Source: Gammaproteobacteria bacterium UBA6173 (GTDB taxonomy: Bacteria; Pseudomonadota; Gammaproteobacteria; Pseudomonadales; Pseudohongiellaceae). Taken from it: a DNA stretch of 31,216 nt. Each line of letters opens with the position of its first letter. The first letter of the stretch is position 1. The notes under the pieces are model-generated. The model worked only from the letters and a program-made list of their open reading frames with translations. It was not told the origin of the DNA and searched no databases. The stretch covers positions 1 through 31,216 of the forward strand of contig DITX01000120.1 in NCBI GenBank assembly GCA_002422225.1, written 5' to 3'. The position numbers and the translations under genes are program-made. Shown piece by piece: positions 24,374 to 31,216 of this stretch.

Positions 24374-27300
24374 ATGTCGACAAGACCTGGTTTCCGCAAA
24401 GATGCATTGCTGCTGGGTATCATTTCTGGTGTCAGCTGTTTGCCAGCGTTTGGGCAACAGGCAAATACGGATGCCGATATTGAAGAAGTTATTGTTACCG
24501 GATCTTATCTGCGGGGTAGTCCGCTGGATGCGCCTTCACCGGTTACCACGGTTGACAGAACGTCAATCGAAGCACAAGGCGCTGCCCAGATCTGGGACGT
24601 CATCAAGAATCTCGAAATCAACTCCGGTTCATTCACCAATGAAGGGTCAGGCGAAGGTGATGCCTTGTCAGGTACTGCCAGCGTCAACCTGCGTAACTTG
24701 GGTGAAAACTCCACATTAACCTTGGTCAATGGCAAACGGCAGGTCTCTGCTGCAACTGTTACGCGCAGTGGCGGTGAGTTTGTGGATATTAATACCATTC
24801 CATTGGTAATGGTTGAGCGCGTTGAAGTGTTGACCGACGGTGGTTCAGCACTGTACGGATCGGATGCGGTGGCCGGGGTGATCAACGTGATCATGCGTAC
24901 CGATTTTGAAGGTCTTGAAATTTACGGCGACGTGCAGGCACTGGATGCTGCGCGCGGTGATCAGGATCAGACGGCCAGCGCCATCTGGGGCTGGGCAAGT
25001 GATAGCGGCAACACACACTTTGTGATTTCTGCGGAAGCCTTCCGTCGTGATCCGGTCAAAGTGGAGTTTGGCCGTTTTTATGATGAAAACGTGGAGTACA
25101 CCGGTGCCGTGGGTGGTATTGCAGGTAACATCAGCCAGACCATGGCTAATCCGGCATTTGGCTCACGAATAAACACGGCGTATATCAATACCGCCGTTAC
25201 TGCGAGAAACGTGGCGGAGGGCGGCTCAGCATCGCAGGTTTTGACCGACCCACTTTGTTACTCGCTGAGCGGAGAAGATGGACGTTCATTCTTCACCGGT
25301 ACCCGTACCGATCGGCGTGGTTCAAATAGTGGCACCTGCCGTGAATACACGGAAGAGTGGAGCTACATGACCGTGGGTATGGAGCGTGACAGCATTGCTG
25401 GTGCGTTTAACCATGCCTTCAGTGACAAAGCCGAGTTTTATTCATTTTTCCAGTATTCCGGTTCAAAGATTGAGCGTGCTGACTCTGGCGCCAATGTCAG
25501 CCGAGGTCCAACTGTATTCCTGGCTGCACCCGGTTCACATGCCGGTAATCCAGCCTTTGGTGGATATGGTATCGGCATGAGTGCGGAGCTGGGTTACTAC
25601 GCTCCAAATATAGGCCTGACCCGTCCAACTAATATCCCGAACGTGCCCAACGCATTGGCTAATGGCGGGATGAACGTGCCATTCTACGCCCCAGTCTGGA
25701 AGGGTAACGCCCCGCGACAGGGTGGCAATACAAATGTGACTGACACTGAAACGCTGGGCGCTCAGGCAGGTCTGAAGGGTGAGTTCTACGCCATGAATGA
25801 CCGTCGTTTTAACTACGACGTCAGTTATTCCTGGAGCGGCACCAGCTTTGAGCAAGAGTACCAGACCTTCCAGCGTGACCGAGCAGAATTAGCGGCCAAC
25901 GGATTGGGCGGTCCAAACTGCACACCTAACGGCAGCAGCACCTTCAACTTCCGAGATGCACCTGGTCCATTTGGTGGCGCAGTGCCCACCATGTGGAACG
26001 TCCTTGACAATGCCTATTACAACGGGTACACCCAGACCTTCTTCCCAGGTTTTGTGTTTACTACCAGAGAAAGCTTGGCACTGGCGCTGACCAGTAACAA
26101 CCATGGTATTGGTGGATGCCAGTTCTACAACCCGTTCCTGACTCAGATGACCAACCCTGCGCTGGCAAACTCTCAAGAATTGATGGATTGGATAAACCCG
26201 ACCATCAAGCGCGCTGACAAACGCAATAAACTGGGCGTTATTGATGCAGTGATCTCAGGTGAGTTGATGGAGCTTAAAGGCGGCACCGCTCAGTTTGCGG
26301 TGGGTGCGCAGTATCGTATGCAGAACAACGCCTCCATAGCGCCCGAAATGAACAAACCTGGTTTGCCGAATGCGATTCTGGATTGGGGGGTTAATGGTGC
26401 ACCTAACCGAACACATTACGTCAGTAACAACTATGAGTGTTCTGAGTGTATCTTCAACTACAGCAATGACCGAAACGTCAAAGCCGTGTTTGGTGAATTG
26501 TCGCTGCCACTGATTGAGAATGTGGAGAGCCAGATCGCTTTGCGTTGGGAAAGTTATGGCGGCCGTATTGGCAGTGAAGTCACACCAAAAGTAGCCTTGA
26601 GCTGGCGCGCCATGGACGAGTTATTGTTCCGTGCGTCGTACTCGCAGTCATTCCGTGCGCCGAACGTCGGTATTGTGGAAGAGGGCTTGGAGGCATCCAG
26701 CAATACCTTCCGCGATCCATTGCGTAATCAGGCCGTGCGCGCTGGATTGCTGCCAGTCAGCAATGATCACGCTTTACCAAACTTTAGCTACACCTTGGGC
26801 GGGCCTGCTCCTGATGTTGGCAATGAATATGCTGACACATACAGCGCTGGTTTCATCTGGACGGGATCAGGCGTTTGGGAAGGTTTGAGCGTAAACGCCG
26901 ATTTCTGGCGGTTTGATCTGACCGATAAAGTACTGCCACAGCCGGGTATTTCGGCAATTGCCGATGAACTGGAGCTGTTTAAACAGGCAGCAGCCAATCC
27001 AGCCAACTACGTGTTGAATGGCACTATCCCGGCAACCAGAACCGGTGCTTGGGCAGCAATGGATCAGCTTACACCTTGTGATCCGGCGGCACTTGACGCG
27101 CAGTTTGGCACTAATCCTGCCACACAGGCGACTGTGGGTGGCGTGACCGGTTATAACAACGTTACGCCAGGCTCGCGCTTGGACTGCGTGGTTAACCCGG
27201 CGGCATATCAGATCGAAGGTGTGGTGCGTACGTTTGGTACTAACGAAGGCGCATTGACTACGACGGTGTTGAGTACTATCAATGCCGGTACCATTACGGC

Positions 27301-27853
27301 CGATGGTGTTGACTTAAAAGTCGGTTACACCTGGAACAACGATTGGGGCCGTTTCCGTGCCAGCATGGATTACACCCACGTGCGTCAGTACAAGCTGGCC
27401 GATGTTCCAGGTCTGGAACTGGGTCTGTTGGAAACCGGCGTATTTGACGCTGCCGGTACTACTGGCGACGGTAACTTGGTGCGTTCACTACCGGATAAAA
27501 AAGGCAATATTAGCCTGAGCTGGATGCAGGATAATCACAGCGCAGCCATTATTACCCGCTTTATCGGTTCTTACCGCGATCTGGCTTATGACAACGCGTT
27601 CCGTACTGCTAACGACGAAGTTCGTGCATTGCTGACGCGTCGTATTGACAGCTACCGCAGTGTGGACCTCCAATACAGCTTCACACATGAGTGGGCTAAC
27701 GAAAGAATGGGTACCACTATATTCACCGTAGGTGCTCTGGATGCGTTTAATGCAACCATTCCTTACCGTGAAGCCGGTGAAATCAACTACGACGCAGGTG
27801 TGTTTGATGGCCGTGGCCGTCGACTGTACGCGCGGGTATTGTTGCAGCTGTAA
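24374..27853 (+). CDS. Large TonB-dependent receptor, copy 2 of tandem pair
   Basis: A second 1159-residue TonB-dependent outer-membrane receptor that aligns with copy 1 end to end without gaps at the places I checked. The signal peptide ends near FGQQ (about 29), the TonB-box region is EEVIVTGSYLRG, and the plug and barrel motifs are the same. All eight mature cysteines are kept. The C-terminus GRGRRLYARVLLQL differs from copy 1 by one residue. By eye most residues are identical. Many codons differ synonymously, so the duplication is not recent. Clusters of change fall in probable extracellular loops, for example VNAGNFPRTGG versus VWKGNAPRQGG near residue 440. GGGGGGAA just before the ATG is a strong ribosome site. 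It has its own leader and terminator, so it can be regulated apart from copy 1. Confidence 0.94.
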   Translation: MSTRPGFRKDALLLGIISGVSCLPAFGQQANTDADIEEVIVTGSYLRGSPLDAPSPVTTVDRTSIEAQGAAQIWDVIKNLEINSGSFTNEGSGEGDALSGTASVNLRNLGENSTLTLVNGKRQVSAATVTRSGGEFVDINTIPLVMVERVEVLTDGGSALYGSDAVAGVINVIMRTDFEGLEIYGDVQALDAARGDQDQTASAIWGWASDSGNTHFVISAEAFRRDPVKVEFGRFYDENVEYTGAVGGIAGNISQTMANPAFGSRINTAYINTAVTARNVAEGGSASQVLTDPLCYSLSGEDGRSFFTGTRTDRRGSNSGTCREYTEEWSYMTVGMERDSIAGAFNHAFSDKAEFYSFFQYSGSKIERADSGANVSRGPTVFLAAPGSHAGNPAFGGYGIGMSAELGYYAPNIGLTRPTNIPNVPNALANGGMNVPFYAPVWKGNAPRQGGNTNVTDTETLGAQAGLKGEFYAMNDRRFNYDVSYSWSGTSFEQEYQTFQRDRAELAANGLGGPNCTPNGSSTFNFRDAPGPFGGAVPTMWNVLDNAYYNGYTQTFFPGFVFTTRESLALALTSNNHGIGGCQFYNPFLTQMTNPALANSQELMDWINPTIKRADKRNKLGVIDAVISGELMELKGGTAQFAVGAQYRMQNNASIAPEMNKPGLPNAILDWGVNGAPNRTHYVSNNYECSECIFNYSNDRNVKAVFGELSLPLIENVESQIALRWESYGGRIGSEVTPKVALSWRAMDELLFRASYSQSFRAPNVGIVEEGLEASSNTFRDPLRNQAVRAGLLPVSNDHALPNFSYTLGGPAPDVGNEYADTYSAGFIWTGSGVWEGLSVNADFWRFDLTDKVLPQPGISAIADELELFKQAAANPANYVLNGTIPATRTGAWAAMDQLTPCDPAALDAQFGTNPATQATVGGVTGYNNVTPGSRLDCVVNPAAYQIEGVVRTFGTNEGALTTTVLSTINAGTITADGVDLKVGYTWNNDWGRFRASMDYTHVRQYKLADVPGLELGLLETGVFDAAGTTGDGNLVRSLPDKKGNISLSWMQDNHSAAIITRFIGSYRDLAYDNAFRTANDEVRALLTRRIDSYRSVDLQYSFTHEWANERMGTTIFTVGALDAFNATIPYREAGEINYDAGVFDGRGRRLYARVLLQL

Positions 27854-27881
27854 TACGCTGCTATTTGCAACTGCTTAAAAA

Positions 27882-27908
27882 GGGGCGCTTGAGAAAGCGC
27901 TCTTTTTT
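27882..27908 (+). terminator. Intrinsic terminator after receptor copy 2
   Basis: An 8-bp stem with one G-T wobble (27883-27890 with 27895-27902), a GAGA tetraloop and a run of six T (27903-27908) follow the stop of receptor copy 2 by about 30 bp. Confidence 0.9.
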
Positions 27909-28030
27909 AATGCTTCAAATGCGGCTCTTGAAACGACATGAGTGGATTCAATTATTGATTGCACGACCTCCATTGTTTGGATACATTCGGATTAATTCCC
28001 TGTAGTGCCGGTGGCAGTTTTGGAAATTTT

Positions 28031-28050
28031 GCCGGAGTAGTATCGAATTG
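28031..28050 (+). repeat. Leader repeat, upstream of the decayed receptor copy 3
   Basis: This block is identical over 20 bases to 24285-24304 and ends 61 bp before the ATG of the third receptor remnant. Flanking positions also match the copy-2 leader in part, ATTCCCTGTA upstream and CCAATCGAA downstream. This shows that the third copy was duplicated together with its control region. Confidence 0.75.
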
Positions 28051-28111
28051 CTGTGCAGGAAGCACAAAAGAGCCAATCGAAACTTACCCAACAACCATAA
28101 AGGCGGGGGAG

Positions 28112-28515
28112 ATGGCGATGGCGACATTGTTAACTGCAGGTGGCAAACGATCTGTATTTCGGCGAAAAGCGCTTATTCTGACAGGTCTACTGTCAAGTAG
28201 CGCTTGTCTGCCAAGGAGGCCAGCAAGCAGAACAGGACCGCCAGCGCAATATGGGGTTGGGCAAGTTCGTCGGGTGATACACACGTTGTACTCTCTGGTG
28301 AAATATTCCAGCGCGATCCGGTGCCCATTACAGCAGCACGTTATTTTGATGAAAAGTCAGAGTTCAGTGGCAGTGTTGGTGGTCTTGGTACGATGATTTC
28401 AAATTCAGCCTTTGGATTGCGCGCCTATACGGTACCCGGTGTTGTTCGAACCGTGGGCAGCACAACGGCAGGTTTAACCACCATACAATCCAAGTCAGTA
28501 ATGATGAGTTTGTGA
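28112..28515 (+). pseudogene. Decayed third copy of the large TonB-dependent receptor
   Basis: Three short blocks of the neighbouring receptors remain in order. From the ATG at 28112, behind GGCGGGGGAG, comes a signal-peptide-like segment (FRRKALILTGLLSSSACLP), matching residues 8-25 of copy 2. Near 28205 the homology jumps to another frame and to residues about 190-262 (SKQNRTASAIWGWASSSGDTH, FDEKSEFSGSVGG, ending SAFG). A second jump leads to residues about 945-965 (AYTVPGVVRTVGSTTAGLTT), then a stop at 28513-28515. So about nine-tenths of the gene is lost through at least two internal deletions, one frameshifting, and a missing C-terminus. No functional product is expected. Confidence 0.9.
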
Positions 28516-28565
28516 GTTCATCGATCGCCCTGTCCGTTCTTTTCGAGCGGGCGGGGCGTCTCGAG

Positions 28566-29345
28566 TCAGAAGGTCGAGTCTGCCACCTCAGGCAATTGCT
28601 CAAAACCAGGTCGGGCAAAATAATAACCCTGAAACAAATCAATGCCTTTGCTGTTAAGCCATTCGTATTCTTCTCTACGTTCTACACCCTCTGCCAATAC
28701 GCCGATATTGAGTATTTTGCAGGTCAATAAAACGCCTTGAATAATAGCTTGTTTGGCGGGTTTTTGATCGACGCGATCAATCAATGCGCGGTCAATTTTG
28801 ATGTAGTCCGGCTGAAACTCTGCCAATAGATTCAAGCCCGAAAAACCTGCCCCAAAATCATCGATTGCCGTAGTGAAACCCAGTTTTTTGTAGGCGGCAA
28901 TAATGTCAAACAGATGGCTTTTCTCTTGCACTTCTTCACTTTCGGTGACTTCAAAATGGATATTCTCAATCGGGAATCCATGTTTTTTAGCGGCAGCAAG
29001 GGTGGTTCTGATACATGTCTCGGGTCGATACACCGCGTTGGGTGTGAAATTGATATTCAGCGCCACTTTCAGATTTAATCGGGTAGCTAGCTCAATGGCT
29101 TTGACGCGGCAGGTCTGGTCAAAATGGTAAAGATTACTGTTGTTGATTTGTTGTTTTACGAAAGCAAATCCTTGCCCCTGAGGTCCCCGAGCGAGTGCCT
29201 CGTAAGACACTATGCTGCGTGAGCTGGCGCGCACGATGGGCTGAAATGCAAAACTCAGATCAAAGGCTTGGTGGTCTTGATCCCGGCACTGATTGCAGCC
29301 GGGTTCTCGCGCATCCAGAGTGTTGGTGACGGGGATAGTTTGCAA
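28566..29345 (-). CDS. Stand-alone EAL-domain cyclic-di-GMP phosphodiesterase
   Basis: A single EAL domain, which hydrolyses cyclic di-GMP to pGpG and so favours motility over biofilm. All main catalytic signatures are present: EALAR (49-53), NINFTPN, EVTESE, DDFGAGFSGL, DYIKID, AEGVE and QGYYFARP. No GGDEF, PAS or membrane segment is attached. The short N-terminus carries CNQC (Cys17, Cys20), a CxxC also seen in other small EAL proteins, which could bind metal or sense redox state. I chose TTG at 29345, preceded by GAGAG at good distance, giving 259 aa. The frame is open to a GTG at 29573, but its first part overlaps the MFS remnant and looks non-coding. It is convergent with the decayed receptor. 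Confidence 0.85.
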   Translation of the reverse strand: MQTIPVTNTLDAREPGCNQCRDQDHQAFDLSFAFQPIVRASSRSIVSYEALARGPQGQGFAFVKQQINNSNLYHFDQTCRVKAIELATRLNLKVALNINFTPNAVYRPETCIRTTLAAAKKHGFPIENIHFEVTESEEVQEKSHLFDIIAAYKKLGFTTAIDDFGAGFSGLNLLAEFQPDYIKIDRALIDRVDQKPAKQAIIQGVLLTCKILNIGVLAEGVERREEYEWLNSKGIDLFQGYYFARPGFEQLPEVADSTF

Positions 29346-29467
29346 AATACTTCTCTCAAAGATAGTGGAACAAATGCCAGCTTGATGGTTATCGGCATTA
29401 AACGCAGTATTGTTACCGTCAATTGCGCGGATGTCGTTCAAACTTTGTAATCGTTTGTAACAGCCTC

Positions 29468-29911
29468 TCAACTGCGTTGTACTAATAACCGTTGGTTGCG
29501 ATGACTGAGCACAGTGCCAACGAGTAGCAACGCAGCGCACAAACCAAAACTCAAGCAAAAATCCTATTGCCACTCAATGAGTACGCCCGCCACTGCAGGA
29601 CCGATCAATTGACCCAGTGCAAAAAATACGGTGACAAAGCTCACCGCCATGGCAGCAAGATGGGGTTGAACTGTGCTGGTTGATGCCGCCAACCCTCAGA
29701 TGGATTGGCTTGGCTTGGGTCAACGCTGGTACCAGCGCACCACTGATCAACATGCCGATGCCGACGCTGCTGTTAGCAAATCCAATTACGGTACCGCACT
29801 GGTCTGGATACCAACTGCCCAATAAAGAGATCAATGGTGTAAAGGTAAAGGCGGTGCCAAATCCCAGCAACACCATACACATCATCAACAAGCCATAGTT
29901 TGTGCTGACAC
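29468..29911 (-). pseudogene. Remnant of a YbfB/YjiJ-like MFS transporter
   Basis: The minus strand keeps the second half of a major facilitator superfamily protein: FGTAFTFTPLISLLGSWYPD, GFANSSVGIGMLISGALVPALTQ, then, after a frame change, AAMAVSFVTVFFALGQLIGPAVAGVLIEWQ. An in-frame TAG follows, then more membrane-like sequence (FGLCAALLLVGTVLSH) to the stop at 29468. The N-terminal half is missing. The resemblance to YbfB/YjiJ-type transporters is by motif style only. The remnant begins where the other MFS remnant stops. Confidence 0.8.
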
Positions 29912-30637
29912 TCAGACCGCTGCGGCCTGGAGTGTGCGAACTGCTTTAATCAATGGCAAGGTGATCAATACAAAACACATTGCCGAAAACACACCAATCA
30001 ATAACAGCGCAGTGTGTATGTCATAACGATCTTCCACAAAACCCAGAGCAGGTCCTGTCACAATAAAACCAAATCGAAACAGCAAACTGTTTAATGAGTT
30101 CAGTGTTGCCCTGAATTTTCCGGGAATTCGCCTATTCAGCGCGTTGACCAAAATGACTTGATACAAGCCGCGACTGAAAAACAGTACAAACCCGAATCCG
30201 ATGCCGATTCAGTTACTACCAAACGCCATGCCAAAGATGCCCAACAAGGGCAATACACCGATTACAAACAATGCAAAAACAGCGCCGGTTTTCTTTTCAA
30301 GGGCGTACCTGCATCGATTGGCAATCGCCACGGTAAGGCTTTGTGTAAACCACAGTACCCCGAACATCGCCAGTGACAAACCCATGCTGTCCCAGTAAGG
30401 CTGTATCAACCAGGTCACGCAAGGCAAGTCGCCGGCCCATCACATCAGCGAAATAACCTGATGGTGCTTCCAGCAGCACAATCACCGCCGCGTACACTGC
30501 CTGCAGGTAAAAAATTTCCGCAAGATCCAGGCCTTTGGGTTGAAAAAAGGGTACCAGCACCGGCACTATCAGCATAAAAGCGTGAAAAATGCCAATCCGT
30601 AAACGAGTTTTATGTTCCTTCGTAATCGATATTCCAT
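29912..30637 (-). pseudogene. Remnant of a second MFS transporter
   Basis: The start looks normal: ATG at 30637 with GGAGC upstream, then MEYRLRRNIKLVYGLAFF. After about 20 codons the frame shifts into FMLIVPVLVPFFQ, YAAVIVLLEAPSGYFADVMGRRLAL, which contains the G-x-x-x-D-x-x-G-R-R loop of the superfamily. A second break, with loss of several helices, leads into another frame (GLSLAMFGVLWFTQSL, FVIGVLPLLGIFGMAFGSN) ended by a stop at 30209. Homology resumes with ALNRRIPGKFRATLNSLNSLLFRFGF and ends at 29912. There are at least two frameshifts and one in-frame stop. The substrate is unknown. Confidence 0.85.
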
Positions 30638-30743
30638 GTTGTCGCTCCAGGTGTCGACTCTTGTTCAGGCGTCACCAAACTCCGCTTTTTGAGCAGATGT
30701 ATTTCCTTTTAAAGTGTTTCGTATTTTTAAGCCCCAGAATGCA

Positions 30744-30780
30744 AAAGGCCCCTGAATTCTTTTGAAATTCAGAGGCCTTT
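30744..30780. terminator. Strong hairpin, probable terminator of the small gene at 30816
   Basis: A 15-bp stem with one G-T wobble and a 7-nt loop: AAAGGCC...TGAATT pairs with AATTCA...GGCCTTT. Read on the minus strand it lies 35 bp after the stop of the small frame at 30816-30989 and is followed by only four T. The T runs at both ends are short, so it may be weak or bidirectional. Confidence 0.6.
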
Positions 30781-30815
30781 GTATTTGCCGGCTCGTTATC
30801 TGATTGATTCAGATC

Positions 30816-30989
30816 TCAGGTCAGGCAGCCCCCCCATTTCAACTTCTCATCACGCAGCTTGCGATTGCACACCACTACTGAAAACACCTGTCCCGCCACG
30901 GCAATTTGCGCCCATGGCATGGACGACAGCTGGGTTGAGCCGCTGTTGAGTGCGTGCTGGTGATGTAAGTAATAAGGCGTCATGGACAT
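30816..30989 (-). CDS. Small hypothetical protein (57 aa)
   Basis: A 57-codon frame with start ATG at 30989 or 30983. The product has a His-rich beginning (YYLHHQHAL), a short hydrophobic middle (WAQIAVAGQVFSVVV) and a basic end (CNRKLRDEKLKWGG). I do not recognise a family. Support for a real gene is modest: AGAG near the start, a strong hairpin 35 bp after the stop, and an AT-rich upstream region. It could be a small membrane-associated protein or the end of a lost gene. Confidence 0.35.
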   Translation of the reverse strand: MSMTPYYLHHQHALNSGSTQLSSMPWAQIAVAGQVFSVVVCNRKLRDEKLKWGGCLT

Positions 30990-31216
30990 AACTCTGCGTT
31001 TAAATGGTCAATTCGACATTTTTTTGGAGGGCGACCTGACGGTTCAAGGTGCGAAATCGTACGCTTGCTTTTTACAAAGTCAATACGATATGTGAATTAA
31101 ATGTTAGGCGCTCAAGAACAGAGGGTGTCAGTGTTGTTGATAATCATGAGGAAAATGCAATTATTAACAAGCCATTAACGTTAATTTAACAGTTTAAAAA
31201 CAATAAGTTATATCTG
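30990..31216. other. AT-rich intergenic region at the right edge
   Basis: No coding frame is apparent. The last 60 bases are rich in A and T and contain the perfect palindrome ATTAACGTTAAT at 31174-31185, with further TTAAC units on either side at 31163 and 31186. TGATAATCAT at 31138-31147 resembles half of a Fur site without a matching second half. This is probably the upstream control region of the small gene or of a gene outside the window. Confidence 0.35.

Noticed and set aside
27959..28396. 145-codon frame upstream of and across the third receptor remnant
   Set aside because: Only the short stretch after 28112 resembles the receptor signal peptide. The rest is leader DNA or out-of-frame receptor sequence, so it is treated as part of the pseudogene.
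29346..29573. 76-residue N-terminal extension of the EAL protein
   Set aside because: The first part overlaps the MFS remnant in another frame and looks non-coding; a TTG with a ribosome site at 29345 gives a normal domain length.
30158..30398. Two plus-strand frames over the MFS remnant
   Set aside because: They are antisense to recognisable membrane segments of the decayed transporter and show no protein features of their own.
31136..31151. Fur-box-like TGATAATCAT near the right edge
   Set aside because: Only one half site matches; the expected inverted partner is absent, so it is not called as a Fur site.

Overview
The window looks like chromosome of a Gammaproteobacterium, probably an aquatic member of the Cellvibrionales/Alteromonadales type. 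The reasons are the suhB/trmJ/tex housekeeping neighbourhood, YgiQ, a Fur-controlled FecA-type receptor, and two very large TonB-dependent receptors side by side. The taxonomic guess is inference. I see no tRNA, rRNA, CRISPR array, insertion sequence or phage gene.

Layout. 1-5045 (-): a giant tandem UvrA with four ABC ATPase modules in one reading frame, running off the left edge. It is preceded by a truncated radical SAM gene (5056-5292) that may be only its transcribed leader. 5373-10013: a TauE/SafE permease, a TetR regulator, a translationally coupled nitroreductase/acyltransferase pair (-), and a radical SAM protein with an N-terminal B12-binding-like domain (+). 10034-12262 (-): a MATE exporter and a SuhB homologue that has lost its catalytic metal ligands. 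12413-15622 (+): trmJ and tex, 9 bp apart. 15660-20163 (-): a FecA-like receptor behind a promoter embedded in a Fur-type palindrome, and ygiQ.

20523-28515 (+): a receptor array. Two full-length TonB-dependent receptors have exactly the same length (1159 aa) and align without gaps. Each is followed by an intrinsic terminator. A third copy is reduced to three short blocks. The second and third copies share a leader sequence, so each copy probably carried its own control region. 28566-31216 (mostly -): a stand-alone EAL phosphodiesterase, remnants of two different MFS transporters in tandem, a small possible gene followed by a strong hairpin, and an AT-rich upstream region.

The strongest unusual observations are these: (i) the SuhB homologue at the conserved suhB-trmJ locus lacks the catalytic Glu, the second Asp of the DPLDGT motif and the C-terminal WD Asp, yet is otherwise well preserved; (ii) the four-ATPase UvrA fusion; (iii) the receptor duplication with eight shared cysteines, shared leader and a decayed third copy. 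I did not find a clear multi-gene defence or biosynthetic system.
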